A stretch of 64,000 bases of DNA from Pohlia nutans. Lineage: Eukaryota; Streptophyta; Bryopsida; Bryales; Mniaceae. Position numbers and translations under genes: made by a program. Below the pieces are notes generated by a model. It did not search any database and had not been told where the DNA came from. It saw nothing but the letters and a program-made list of their open reading frames with translations. The number at the start of each line of letters is the position of its first letter. The first letter of the stretch is position 1. The DNA is taken from assembly GCA_022496805.1 (NCBI GenBank), contig CM040086.1, forward strand, positions 746,501 to 810,500. Direction: 5' to 3'. Below, piece by piece: positions 46,708 through 58,649 of this stretch.

Positions 46708-48278
46708 ATGGAGTTTGTTTTCTTTAAATCGGACAAATCGGACACACTTGTGTACGTTTCGACTACTGCTGATGGCAAGATCGCCTACCGTGAACTCGGC
46801 AGTGAATTTGGGTTGGAACCAAATTCAATCCGTCTGTGTGGCGTTCTTTTTCCGAAAGATGACGACCTTCGTTCAGACGCTTCCTGGACGCAGATCAAGA
46901 TCAGTTTGCGTGTAGCAGGAACGAAAGAAGATCCCGTGATGGTCAGTGGTCGTCCAATATCTGAAGCTCCTACATGTATGTGCTCCTTCGTGCCTTGATC
47001 TTTAAATCTGAGTGGAGCTTCTCCCAATCCATCAGTGTAGGGTTCTGTTTAGTCTGTCTTTGGTAGCTGAGTTTTCTAATCCTTCAGATTAATGAGGACA
47101 TTTATTGTTGAACGGCTTTGGTGGCTAATCTTGATGGGTTTTGATGTGCTTCATATCTGGTTATGGGTTTGGTGAGTCGTCAGGATGTAAGGTTAGCAAG
47201 GTTGTAAGGTGTTGTCGTGCATCATCTGTGTGCCTGTCAGTAATCTTGTTCGTGGTTGTGCTTGGGGGCGGTTGATCTTTGGTATGGATCGTTGCGCGTA
47301 GACCATTTTTCTGGCGAATTGATCAATTGATTTCCTTATCAAAATTTGTATAGGGTTTAGGGCTACTTGCCTTCGTAGATAGAATAAGGAGGCCTGTGAA
47401 CGCAATGGTTTGATATTTTGGGAACCACGCAGCTCCATCGTGTGTGATCCCCTTCTGTGCTTTTCTGTGCAGGACTGTCTTCAGGTGTTCCTGAAACGTT
47501 CTGGAAGGATTTGGCAGAATTCCTGGCTGAGCAGAAGGCGAAATCCAAATGGAAGAAATCAGTTCAGTTATCGTCTGTGAGCCGGTCTATGTGGGATACT
47601 ATTGAACGGCAAATAGGCTTGAAAATGGCGTTTAAAGAGATTGATTCTAATCCCGAGCACTCAAGTGATCTGCCTGCATTCGGTTGGGACGAGAGGCAGG
47701 AGAGGTCACAGGCTGATAAGTACATTCCACACCTACAAAACATAGCAAGTGGGGGGTGGATGCTGATAGATGCTGCAAATCACCATCCAACCCTTTTATC
47801 TGGTTTTCTTGGTGGTTGGAAATTAAAAGGCACCACAGATGTGGCTTTTGTACATCCGATACTACTCAAGTCTGATCCGCCCTGTGGGTTGAAGTGTATC
47901 TTCAAGCTGAAGAAAGATCTTGGAGGTGGTTGTGCCAAGGCTCATATTCAGACTACGATTTGTCTTGTGATGGCTAACGCTTTTTCGCATCAGTTCAGAC
48001 CTTTTGTTGTTCTTACCGACCTTCGTGATTTTTGGTCCTTATATTGGATGGATGGATCAACAATATATTGGTACACTTTTGAGTCGAGGGCTAGTGCTGT
48101 TGGGCGCATTGAGAAACTTCTGCAGCCTTCCGACAACGACGAAATGGGGAGTTCAGAGGATGGTGAAGATGAAGGTTTGGAATTTATAAAGAAGCGAAGG
48201 ATGTATGACCCTCCAGAGATGGATAACTTGAAGGATTTGGTTGGTTTAATACCTGATGAAGAAATTCTGAGTGCTTGA
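46708..48278 (+). CDS. Two-exon protein with a possible PD-(D/E)XK / Crinkler-like nuclease region
   Basis: Exons 46708-46975 and 47485-48278 join through a TGT codon (donor GTATGT, acceptor TCTTCAG), giving 353 residues. A nearer acceptor at 47472 would create a stop codon, so 47485 was chosen. The N-terminal ~88 residues form a small alpha/beta-like header (MEFVFFKSDKSDTLVYVS). The C-terminal region has GTTDVAFVHP, then CIFKLKKDLGGG, a Gln in AHIQTT, and VVLTDLRDFWSLYWM. The spacing recalls restriction-endonuclease-fold domains in Crinkler-type proteins, although the usual Glu of ExK appears to be Lys. Closing residues are acidic. Function unknown; the nuclease idea is inference. Confidence 0.6.
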
Positions 48279-48530
48279 GTTCAACTTAGCGTTCAGCAGC
48301 TTCAGCAGCTGCTGCACATACCCTTGGTCCCTGTTGTACCAGATGCGGATGTGCCTTGGCCACATAGCATGTACTGTTAGGAGGAATTACTGGAACTGTT
48401 TGGAATCACCGGTTGCTTGCCAGCAGATTTTTTTGGTGTTGTAGATAGATAGAGAGTAACACCGGTCCTTATGAAGGGCCGGCGTGAATAAAGTGTCTGT
48501 TCGAAATGATAATGACCGAAAGTCCACAGG

Positions 48531-48630
48531 ACTTTGGGTCATTGGGACAAAACTACTCACCCCTTTTGGGTTATTGGATTACTTTGGGTCATTGGGACAA
48601 AACTACTCACCCCTTTTGGGTTATTGGATT
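48531..48630. repeat. Perfect 50-bp tandem duplication
   Basis: Bases 48531-48580 and 48581-48630 are identical. The unit starts ACTTTGGGTCATTGGGACAA. It lies about 250 bp after the stop of the preceding gene, perhaps beyond its 3' end. Confidence 0.95.
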
Positions 48631-48639
48631 ATTGTCAGT

Positions 48640-50120
48640 TGTCCTTGAAAGATGAAATGCTCTAGTATCAGTCACACTAAGTGTTTGCCACAGAGCAGCA
48701 ATTCATCAAAGCTAGAAATAAACACGGTTCTGGATCACAATGTTCTTCGGACAGAGTGTTATGTAAGCCACGGTGCAAAGTAATAGATTGTTACGGGTGT
48801 GATTGATAAGCCTTACGAGTGACAATGACTACCTCACGAGCCGCTAGTTTGAGCCGGGAAGTTTTCTTTCTGCGGATTAATTATTCGTTCATATTCTGGC
48901 TACTGTCTTATGGATCGGATTGCCAAGAATCATAGTAAAATTTCACGGGCAAACTTACAGTTGTTGAGTTCACCTATATATCTGATTGTATACTACTGAT
49001 TTTGAGGAAGACATTGATCGTGTGAAGAGACACTTGGGCTCGTCAATGCTCTGGCCTCCCACCCAGAAGGATTGAACCTTTACAAAATTTCCTTTAAATT
49101 ATAAGCTGCAGTACACTCAACACTCTCTAATGACATTGCCTTGCGGAGCAAATGGACTTCACAACACAACTTGACATGTGGAAGTTGTTCTAACTTACTA
49201 GATGTGTACACCAGAGGGAACCTTGTCCAATTCACTGGGAAGTAAACATTACGTACTGGCAAACTGCTGTTTATAGCAAGTTTTGCAAGTGGTTGTTCAA
49301 TTTAGCAAGTGATTACCAAAAAATTACCATCATTCTTGTACCCATATATTACTGCCTGGTGATATGGTCAGGGTTCCTTGTGCACAACATGACAAATTTT
49401 GAGGACGTACAACTACACTTAGAATTCTTTTATATCATACCTTTCAACTCGGTAAGCAACGTTAGAGCTTGACATGTGAGAAGCGTCCAATCACACGTGT
49501 AGCAAACATTCTCTGCATCTACTGGAATGTGATATTGGAGAGTATGATAATAACGAATTCAGAGTGTACAATGTGTCATTAATTAGAGAGGGTGGAGGGT
49601 ATCTTTTTGCAGTTCTGAGTTGTGTTTCTTTCAAATACCTCAATGTGACATGCACATGTTCGATCTTATCCTGTCCATACTTTTTGGTTGTGTGATTTGA
49701 AGCTGCATGAACATATAAACAGTTTGTGATGAGGCTTTCATTGACGGTCATTCATGCTGTAACAGTCGGCTGCAACATTATTGTCGTGGTAACAAAGAAG
49801 AAGAATAAGTCCATCCCAAAGGCCGGCCGGAATGAAGAGTCTGTTGGAGTACGTTCTTTGGACTTTTATATAGAGGAAGCGAAGATGGTTACGTACATCT
49901 GGTTTCACAGGAATGCGGTTACATACATCTGGCTTGCACAGAGGCATCACTGTGCACAACCGTAAGATTACTGTAACCACCATTGGCCAGAGTTCACTGT
50001 GCATCCGGGTTGTGCAGAAGAAGAAAAATCATGGCAATCAGTCAGTAGCAGTGAAGTTAAAGTGAGCGAATTTTCGCCAAGTGGCTACATTTGTATTCAT
50101 GTGGCTAATCACAACAAAGG
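48640..50120. other. Intergenic, nothing recognised
   Basis: Short ORFs on both strands without recognisable domains. No RNA gene seen. Confidence 0.5.
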
Positions 50121-50121
50121 A

Positions 50122-50154
<33 letters not shown>
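50122..50154. repeat. (AAT)11 microsatellite
   Basis: Eleven uninterrupted AAT trinucleotides. Confidence 0.97.
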
Positions 50155-50155
<1 letters not shown>

Positions 50156-50582
50156 GAAAAATAGTCTCATGCTTTCCACCGTTGCATGATGCGTAGCCTG
50201 ATTTCCAAGTTGGTTGGATCTGCCTTAGCCCTAGTGACATTATCGTGACCTGCAGCCAACTTCCTTTGTTGACCCTGACCTTTGCCACCAAAACCCTAAA
50301 TCGCCTCCTCTTGAGCCCAAGTGGGTCATATATTGTACACAGTTGAAGATTCAATGTAAGTCTCAACGTGCAACGTATGACCTTCGCATATTTTGCTCTT
50401 AATAAAATCCACCGCTATAGCCCATTCATCATACTTCCACAAGGTAAGCACCCTTCAGTATTCAACAACAGCAAAGTCGCATCAGCCTTGAAGGCTGAAA
50501 AAAATAATTCCCATAAGCCTTTTTGATAATGAGCCATATATTCCCCACCTCCACTGGTAAGTAGTCACAATCAGTCAGTAGT

Positions 50583-50720
50583 CACTAGAAGAAAACTAGT
50601 CGCTTCTCACTGCTATTTTGAGCCATTCTAGAGGTAATGAGTGCTTTTGGTCACATAGGACAACGAATAGATATCTTCCGTGATTTTAGTCAGTGAAAAG
50701 CGACGTGTTTACTTGTAGTG
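50583..50720. mobile_element. Possible short CACTA-type MITE
   Basis: The left end CACTAGAAGAAAACTAGTCG with CTTCTCACTG pairs with a right end whose reverse complement is CACTACAAGTAAACACGTCG with CTTTTCACTG. The 138-bp element has the CACTA start and about 30-bp TIRs. The flanking triplets (AGT and ATA) do not match, so the target duplication is lost or the call is wrong. Confidence 0.5.
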
Positions 50721-53439
50721 ATACACACCCAAGCCGCACATTGACTTATAATTAGTTGCGTCCTCTGCAACACCAAGTAACCGACTTGATTGAGACACAC
50801 CACCAAACCTGTTTTACAAGACGTATGCAGTTGAGCTGCAGGCTGGTAAATGATAGCATCTAGAAGGTTCTACTCCAAACATAAATCTGTACATGCGTGT
50901 TCAGATACGGTACTAATGTCTTGAGAGTGAAACTGTACAGTGCCCGTGAGAAAAGATTGTCGCCCCCTTTGTATCACCACTCACAAAATTACATGTACAA
51001 TACACTGCTATGAAATCCACTTTTTTCAAAATACTCAATCAATACCTCAAGGAGACAATAGCATAATAGAGCAATGGGAGACAACACCTTTTTGCACTCG
51101 GACTGTAGTCTAGTTACAATGAAAACTATGTTGATGTAGTAATCCCAAAATTCATGAAATACAAATGCCATTCCTTCATTACATGAATCTATGTGAAGAT
51201 TCTTTTTCGATCGAGTTTATAAAATAATGCTCCATTGCACTACAGACTCTATTATGCTATGACAACATTTTGATCAATCATACTTAGTTTTACTTTCTTA
51301 ACTTAAAACGTTGAATTCAATTATAAGAGTTTATAGAGTTCAAACTTAGAAATTCATTTTAAAATCATTATTGATAGATTTTTAATCCATATTTAGATAC
51401 CTACCTAGATAACGCAAAAATAAACATCTTTCTAGTTAGAAGAAAGTTCCAAAAAATTATACATTTTTTTATAAATTCGGTGAAAAAAGATTCTTGACTA
51501 CATATGCACAGGAAGAACAAGAGGAATCGTTTTGAAATCATTATTGATAGATTTTGAACATCTAATTAGACGTATGTATAAATAACTTAGAAATAAACAT
51601 TTTTCTAGTTAGGAGGTTTTTTTTAAGTTTTAGTATTACATATAAATCTAATAAACCAAGGAGTGTTTTTTGCTATATATGACTACTCAAAATTCTCCAA
51701 CTATTTGATTGTTAAGGCTTCTCATTTAAGTTGAAATTATTTGATGACAACATAATTCTATCAATCTACAAATGCGTGTATCCATCCTTTGCTTTAATCA
51801 CTGTTGTTAATGTAAAAGGCATAGATCATCACAACTTGAGAAAAATTTTGAGCTTTGTTTGTATAAACAACTATATTTATAAATTCCAGATAAATTCAAT
51901 ATTTCAATGTACAATAAAGGTCACATTAAGAATTCACATGGTAAAAATTCATTAGAATATTAGCTTTTGGAAAAATATAGCAAATGAAAGTGTGCCGGTT
52001 TTTAAAAATAAATTTCTTACATATTTCCTAAAAAATAAAAAATGATTGGTCGTGAGAATTTTGGCCAAACGCCCCCCTGGATTTTGCGTTAAACCCACCT
52101 TTTGACGCAAAATTGAGGTGGATTTGACGCAAAATCCGCGGGCCTTGAAAAATGTCAACTTTTTTTGCCACGAAGGAGAAAAGTGTTGTACATGTCATCT
52201 TCTCCTCCTTCAGTCTCTTGGACTGAAAATTTTAGGTGCAAAGTGACATTCTTTGGTCTTCTCAATTTTTAAGCCTCCCATTGGCTGAAATTTATCCCTT
52301 CATGTCTTCTCGCCTTTAGTGTAAAGAGGCCCTAAGTGGATAGGGTGGAGACTCAAGGTGGTGAACAAAGTGCATAAAGGAAAGATAGTGGGCATGAATG
52401 CTATTGAATATTATTCTGCTTTCACTATCATTGACACTCAAATTAAGAAACAACTACATACAAATGTGATAACAATCAACATGACAAGTATAAATAAGGT
52501 TTTAAACCACCTTTTTGAATTTTACAACCTCAAGTAATTTTTATATGTCACTTTTACATGCAATATTATACTATCACAATATTATAAAACGTCACATAAT
52601 GACTTCAACATTTTTCGTGATTTATTGCAAAATTGCAATACAAAATGCAATGTGTCAAAATGGACAATTGAAATGTAACCAACAAAATAATGCCAAAATT
52701 GCAGTAACTCAAAAGGTAACATTGCTAAATTTGGATGAATTTATCACACTTCATCTACATTCTACATGTTTCATGAAAATTATAGATGTAGGTAGCTTCA
52801 TCATTCAGTAAAGATTGCAACTTGCACTGCCTAAAAGTATTGAAAAAAAAACACTAAATGACTTACATATTGATTAGCTAGTTTGTGACATTAAAGAGGT
52901 CTTGATGTATTACTTTATTAGTACTGAGCAAATGAATCATTTCAACGTCAATGGCTAAAAACTCTTTATGGTCCGAGTACAGAGCTCCTTGGAAATCATT
53001 GTCACTTCTCTACCAAATTCATAAATACTGTACTAATACAAAACAACATATTTTCATGATCATTTAAGATCTCTTAATAAGAATTTTCATAAGTAAAACT
53101 TATCAACTCTAGTTATAGTTTAATTTTTAAATTTAGAAAGTTATAAATATTGTGCATGCTATTGCTTTTACAAGCCTCATAAGCTTCTCAAGGATGAGCC
53201 ATGGCCCTTGTGAGGTTTTCTCCACAGATTCTCGCTTGTAGTGTAAAGAGGGCCTTAGCTATCGATGAAGTATTGTTGGATGTGGAATATTCCACACCGT
53301 CCACTGTAGAACCAAGGCATGGAAAACACATGCTATTGAATGTTATTGGGAGTAAACTTGGAACCAAGTATCTTTTTTGATTTTCCTAAGGATTTTGTTG
53401 GCAATTAATTTTAAAGCAAGTGATATTAAAAAGCTACAG
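50721..53439. other. AT-rich intergenic region
   Basis: No gene is supported. It includes a diverged direct duplication (51363-51530 and 51536-51690, sharing ATCATTATTGATAGATTTT and ACATTTTTCTAGTTAG-like phrases). TTTAGTGTAAAGAGGCCCTA (52315) and TGTAGTGTAAAGAGGGCCTT (53238) resemble Tourist-like right ends but have no partner. Confidence 0.5.
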
Positions 53440-53753
53440 GTGTACAATAGGGTAACATAGTGATTAGCATTCGTTATGAGAAAAAAAATCAAATCTACCA
53501 TCTTTGAAAGTGTCTGAAAATGCAGACAAATACATCCCTGTACTTTATACATCCTTGTACCTTATTCGTACCTTATTACAAGTGTCCAATAGGATAACAT
53601 AATGATTACCTTATTACAAGTGTCCAATAGGATAACATAATGATTAGCATTTGTTATGAGAAAAAAAATTAAATCTACCTTACCATCTTTGAAAGTGTCT
53701 CAAATGCACACAAATACATCCATGTACATATTACATACCTGTACCTTATTCAT
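53440..53753. repeat. Nested duplications
   Basis: CCTTATTACAAGTGTCCAAT with AGGATAACATAATGATTA occurs twice in tandem (38-bp unit, starting near 53572 and 53610). A larger duplication of ~140-150 bp links 53440-53580 and 53612-53753 through phrases such as GATTAGCATT(C/T)GTTATGAG and CATCTTTGAAAGTGTCT. Confidence 0.85.
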
Positions 53754-53876
53754 TTCGATTTTCAACACATGGGTCTGATTGTCACCTCATGCACAAAATT
53801 TGAAATTCAGTTACATGTGGCAAAAGCTGGTCTACCCAAATCTTTGGTTCACGCTTCACACTGCCTGATAAGTTAA

Positions 53877-54101
53877 CCCCTAAACGTGCCATGGGGATAG
53901 TAGATACGTGGCTGTACAAATTGCATTTGCTATCAACAAGAAGCTCTAAATTGGGATCCCAATAACTCACTAAAACCGCATTGATGTAAATTTCAGCTTT
54001 TGTGTTGAACTCAAACCTATAAAAGGTCCGGATCTATTCCAAATACTAGAAAAATACATCGTATTTTACTAGCCGCTAAGGCACTTTCAGACGTTTAGGG
54101 G
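53877..54101. mobile_element. TTAA-flanked piggyBac-like MITE, 225 bp
   Basis: TTAA at 53873-53876 and 54102-54105 flanks ends CCCCTAAACGT and ACGTTTAGGGG, a perfect 11-bp inverted repeat. The interior is non-coding. Confidence 0.75.
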
Positions 54102-54579
54102 TTAAGCTAAACCTTTACTGCCCAGGTAACCACTAAGAATCAAACTGAAGTTTCATTAAATAAAATTGGTCAATTTCATAAGTAGCAATTGTCTGACTCA
54201 GAGATAGCTGGTTTTCCGCGAAATCTATTGAGGTAGAGCGTATAATGTTTATGGCCTGAGGTATAGCACTCAATAGGCTAGGGTGGCCCAAAGCTTGACC
54301 GACCCCAAGGAAACTCCGAATACTGGCCATGATTTAGTACAGACAGACTTTGGGTGCTAAGATCCGAAGTCAAGAGGGAAACAAGTGGTCACTAGATCAC
54401 TAAAAAATGAAATCTTAGAAAATCCGTAAATCATCTCAGTCTGGTGTTTCAAGTTCAGATGTGTAACTTTTGATTTTGCAAATGATGCAAAAAGTAAATT
54501 TGGAATTTGACTTTCTTAGCTATCCAAACACCTATGTACAAAACACCAAAATACTGCAAAATGTAGCGAAATAGTTACA

Positions 54580-54985
54580 AATACAACTCACGTACTATGT
54601 GGTATTTCTTGTGTTTGGAAGTTTGTTTTATTGTATTTTTTTTTGGATTGTGTTCTCTAGTTCATGTTCCATTAGTGTATGTAGTCCGATTTGGATCAAT
54701 GTACCAACTCCTTTCTTGTTTGAACGTATAAATTTTGTCATAAACCGTACAAGGATAAGTCACTCTCACTTTTAAAATCCACAATAATTATGTATGAGTC
54801 CGTTCTTGACATGAAAGATTGCAATGGGAAGGTGTTGGCACAAGTCATTGTTGAACATCTTCACTTTCATTTTTGAAAATTTAACCCAAATTCTACTTAA
54901 CTTTGAAGTCACACACCCTCCAAATCTCATTTTTGAGTGTGCATTATACGGTTCAAAGACATACTATAATCTTCCAATCCAACAG
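54580..54985 (+). repeat. Dispersed repeat, copy 2 (empty site)
   Basis: It matches 38488-39447 but has a single TTAA at 54897-54900 exactly where copy 1 carries the 546-bp TTAA-flanked insertion. It is therefore a related empty site. Confidence 0.88.
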
Positions 54986-55006
54986 TCCGATCTTACCAAG
55001 ATTTAA

Positions 55007-55149
55007 CTGACGCGTGTTTCATTAAGCTATGCTTACATTCATACGGTTGGATACTATTGATGGTATCGTTAATTTTAACAGCGAAAGTTTTAAGGACACA
55101 TTACCCAAAAAAGTGTGGTTTCTCCAAAACCACTCTGGACACTAAAGGG
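55007..55149. mobile_element. Possible degraded TTAA element
   Basis: The right end GGACACTAAAGGG followed by TTAA (55150-55153) fits the family, with a GTGGTTT...AAACCAC hairpin just inside it. The left end is uncertain: TTAA at 55003 followed by CTGACGCGTG may be a decayed TIR. Confidence 0.4.
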
Positions 55150-56249
55150 TTAAGCTTAAATGCATCTGCCAATTGAAGCCCGATTCTTCACGACCCGTTC
55201 TCACCAAGCCCCTGTTGCACTTGCATTTGCATTCCTGAAATGGAAGAAGATAAAACCAAATAACAAATAACATTCAAAGCTTCGTCTTTTTTTGTTACAA
55301 TTAAGGTTGAATATCCTAAAACCACCAACTTAAGAAATATGGTCTCATTTTAACAAGGTTATTTATGAGAAATATTTTTCGATCATTTAGAAGAAGATTT
55401 CTCATGGAATGCACAAATTTTCGCAATTCAATTCCCAACATTCAAATTGATACAAATTTTCAAAGTTAAAAGAACTTCGTATCCAAATTAGTCCTCTAGG
55501 TTTCCCCATGTCCACACCATGTACTACCAATTTTCACTCATAATCATACCCAAAACCACCAAGTACTTCTTTGCAATGCTTGGCATGCCATTGGTTTACT
55601 TGAAGAGTGAATTTGGTGCCAGTGGTTTATTTAAATGATGAACTTAGTGGTTTTGAGTCTCAACTGTCGTGGCCCCAAGAAAACTCCACATGTCATAATT
55701 GGAGAAGGTGGTGGTTTTAGAACATCCAACCTTATTATTCAAGCATTATTGGCTCATTCATACCAAGCTCCTACCGCACTTGCATCTACGATTCCAAAAC
55801 GGAGGAAGGTAAAACAGAGAAACAAGAACCATTCAAAACCTTGTCTTCTTTACTACAACTATTGGTCAAGCATTGTTGACCCGTTCACACCAAAAAGCTC
55901 TAACTTTTGCATTGCTTCCTGGAATTCTGCAAGGAAAATTTCAAAAATAATATTCAATGTATTGCCATGTCAAAGCCTTGTCTCTTCTCGCTTTTGGTCA
56001 ACGTATGTGCGTTGATAGAGCACATACGTTTTACAACACCCAAAATGCGTTGGAGCAACTTCTTGCATACATCAGGTTAAAAATAAATAAAATGATAGGA
56101 GTACAGTGTAGCTACCAAAAACTTACTTGACAAGCAAAGATTCTTTGCCGCACTTGCGTTGAATGATTGGTGTAAATGGGCCATGTGCAACTGCATTACA
56201 ATAAAGTCGCTTACATATCATCACAAACTTGGCAAGTCATGTTTTTGCA
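55150..56249. other. Intergenic, nothing recognised
   Basis: A short + strand open frame at 55635-56015 shows no recognisable domain. No repeats were placed here. Confidence 0.45.
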
Positions 56250-56482
56250 ATGTTTTACGTATGTTGTTGAAACAAACGAGGGTGAATACGTTCGACATAC
56301 ATTTTGCATATGTTTATTGTATAAAAGATGATAAACAACATATTACAAACATAAAAAACACATCATGATAAAATTTACATGTTTGTAATATGCCCTTCGT
56401 ACGTTTTTTTTACAATAAACATTTGTACAACGTATGTTGAACGTAATCACCCATGTTCATCTCAACAACATACGTAAAACAT
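56250..56482. mobile_element. Foldback element with ATGTTTTACGTATGTTGTTGA arms
   Basis: The 21-bp left arm at 56250-56270 is the exact reverse complement of 56462-56482, and similarity continues inward (GGGTGA-TACGTTC-ACATAC and TGTTTATTGTA). A diverged relative of the right half lies at about 30896-30950 (TGTTGAACGTAATCACCC, TGTTCATCTCAACAACATA). Confidence 0.75.
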
Positions 56483-56632
56483 GACTTTTGAAGTTTTTGA
56501 TGATACTACTGCATCAGTCAATGACTTTCTTAAAATAGGAAAATAGGAGCTTTGATTTTCACTACTACCGTGGCTTGATATTGGTGGAAATTTGCAGTCA
56601 TTTGTCTACTGCAGGAAGTTTAAACCAGTTAA

Positions 56633-56768
56633 GGTAACTATACCTAAAAAGAAGCATTTACCTTAAAGCGTGTGTATCTATTGCAGTGTGACATTTCACA
56701 ACTGAAATGTCACATTGTAATAGATGCGCACGCTTTAAGGTAAATGCTCGCTTTTAAATATAGTTACC
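56633..56768. mobile_element. TTAA-flanked hairpin MITE, 136 bp
   Basis: TTAA at 56629-56632 and 56769-56772 flanks arms starting GGTAACTATA. Arms of about 65 bp are almost fully complementary around a CAACT loop near 56700. The TIR differs from the CCC-ended elements, so it is a second TTAA family. Confidence 0.8.
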
Positions 56769-56772
56769 TTAA

Positions 56773-57995
56773 CCCCTAAAGGACCAAGTGTCCTAATTAG
56801 GACATTTAGAGAATCAGGTAGGTTCCTGTGAACACGTTTTTAATCAAACTTTGAAGGAAATTCAATAGTAGATTCCCCAATGTGCCACAAAAATTGGGGG
56901 TTATTTTTTTGAATTCCGGCACCGGATGTGAAAGTTATGAGGGGAAATGTGTTTTTTTCGGGAAAAAGGGCAGCGGGGCAGTAGAGAAATAGTTGAATTT
57001 TAGGGGGGCAACAAGATGGGCGGTGTGTGGAAAATGGGGTGGCCTGTGGGGGGAAAAGACCACCCCATTTTCCAAACTTATTTAAAAAAAATTTAAACAT
57101 TATTTTTAAATTTTAAAAATATAAATTTTTATAATTTTTATAAATAAAAAATATTATTTTTAATTGAAAATTATTATTTTAAATTAAAAAATGGTATTTT
57201 AAACTAAAAGTTCAATTTTATAAATATAATATATTATTTAAATTTTTGAAAATTAAAATCATTTAAAAAAATTAAAATTAAAAAATTAAAATCATCCAAT
57301 GAGGGATTGCCATGTGGCACTACACCTTGAGAGTTAGTGGGGTCATGAACATTGGATTGGGTTGGCACTTCAATTCCCTTCCTCCACCCTTTATTTCCCC
57401 CCTAACCCCCAAAATTCTTTAAAAGTGTGCTACATGTCTTCTAAAACTTCAAAATTTATTTTTTTTCAATTTTTTTCAATTTTTTTCGCCATTCTATAGA
57501 GGGGGGAATGTACTTGTGTTTCACCGCTCGGATTTGTATTTTAAATAAAGAAAGTCGAAAATATTGCAGTTCCAAAAACATATATTCTTTTCTGAACTTT
57601 TAAACCCCCAACAAGTGCAAGGTGTTCTTCAACATCCTAAACATCTCCAAATGCAACAAAAATTGGTACACAACTAAGTAACATCATATAGATTATGAAA
57701 GTGAAGTGCGACACGTTTCGGTAGCGAGGATTTTTTGATGTAGCCATGGTCAAACACATCTGAAATTTCCGGGCATGTGTTTTTTTGGGGTGTTTTTTTT
57801 CATCAAACGCAATTATCTAGCAATCCGTGCGGTCAAAATCAATGAAATTTGTTGTGTATGTTTTTCAAATAGTTCAAGACAAGATCTTACGGTTAAAAGA
57901 TAAAAAATAACATTTTTTTGGATTTTTCGCATGGGGAAGTAAAAATGGCAGCATTGGAGTGTTTTTGGAGGAAAAACACTCCGGTCCTTTTGGAG
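56773..57995. mobile_element. TTAA-flanked piggyBac-like element, 1.22 kb, non-coding
   Basis: TTAA at 56769-56772 (shared with the preceding hairpin element) and 57996-57999. The left end CCCCTAAAGGACCAAGTGT and the reverse-complemented right end CTCCAAAAGGACCGGAGTGT match at most positions. Hairpins sit at both ends: TGTCCTAATTAGGACA on the left and GGAGTGTTTTT...AAAAACACTCC on the right. The interior includes a low-complexity A/T tract (about 57078-57300). No transposase-like frame was found. Confidence 0.72.
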
Positions 57996-58230
57996 TTAAG
58001 TATCGCAAGTGAAGCCATCCCCCTTTTTTACGTTGCGTTCCTTTTTGTTATGTGTTAGAGTAATTTCTAATTGCGTGTATTATATTTCTTGGTCGACAAC
58101 AGATTCCCTCAAAGTTACCTGACGCAGAGAATTGGTGTGTGTGAACGGGCCATCAAATGTGTGTCGGCTACATGCTGAGCTGGAGGGCCAAATTCCCATG
58201 AGCCATGCCATGCTGGACCCCCTTCACCTC

Positions 58231-58291
58231 CACGTGTGCATCATCAGATGACGTCACTCCCATGGACGGCCACATGGGCATCCGCCACGTG
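58231..58291. promoter_or_regulatory. Cluster of ACGT-core sites (two G-boxes and a TGACGTCA)
   Basis: CACGTG at 58231-58236, the perfect palindrome TGACGTCA at 58249-58256, and CACGTG at 58286-58291 lie within 61 bp of unusually GC-rich sequence. These are classical bZIP binding cores. No recognised coding gene starts downstream before the MITE at 58650, so the target may be a non-coding transcript or a gene not recognised. Confidence 0.5.
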
Positions 58292-58490
58292 CTATTTCTG
58301 CCGCGTGGCGGTTATACCGCGACTTGGGGCTGTCGCCTGTTGAATGATGGTTCAGTTCTGCCTTACTGACCTACTGCCCTGCCTGCCCGTACATAAAACT
58401 TGCTATCTCAATGGGTGCTGGAAATCAATGGTGGGCGACAGGGGGTCGGTGAAGATTCCCCAAAAAGATTCACCTTCCATGGAGGGTCAC

Positions 58491-58562
58491 GTGTTGCTAC
58501 TCCCCACTTTGAACCGTAAATCAGGAATAAAATTAACGGTTTAAAGTGGGGAGTAGCAACAC
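58491..58562. other. 27-bp-arm hairpin
   Basis: GTGTTGCTACTCCCCACTTT plus GAACCGT (58491-58517) pairs with its reverse complement at 58536-58562, one mismatch, with an 18-base loop. It could be a MITE remnant, a transcript-end structure or a small-RNA precursor. Confidence 0.75.
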
Positions 58563-58649
58563 ATGAAGAATGAAGCTTGTTTTCTGTGTAGCAAAGGATT
58601 TTGTTGCTATTTGGGGTGTGGTAGCTTGCGTAAGCCCGGTGTTGACTTA

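Noticed and set aside
47457..47484. Acceptor at 47472 for the second exon of the 46.7-48.3 kb gene
   Set aside because: Joining there to the 46975 donor makes a TGA codon; the acceptor at 47484 keeps the frame.
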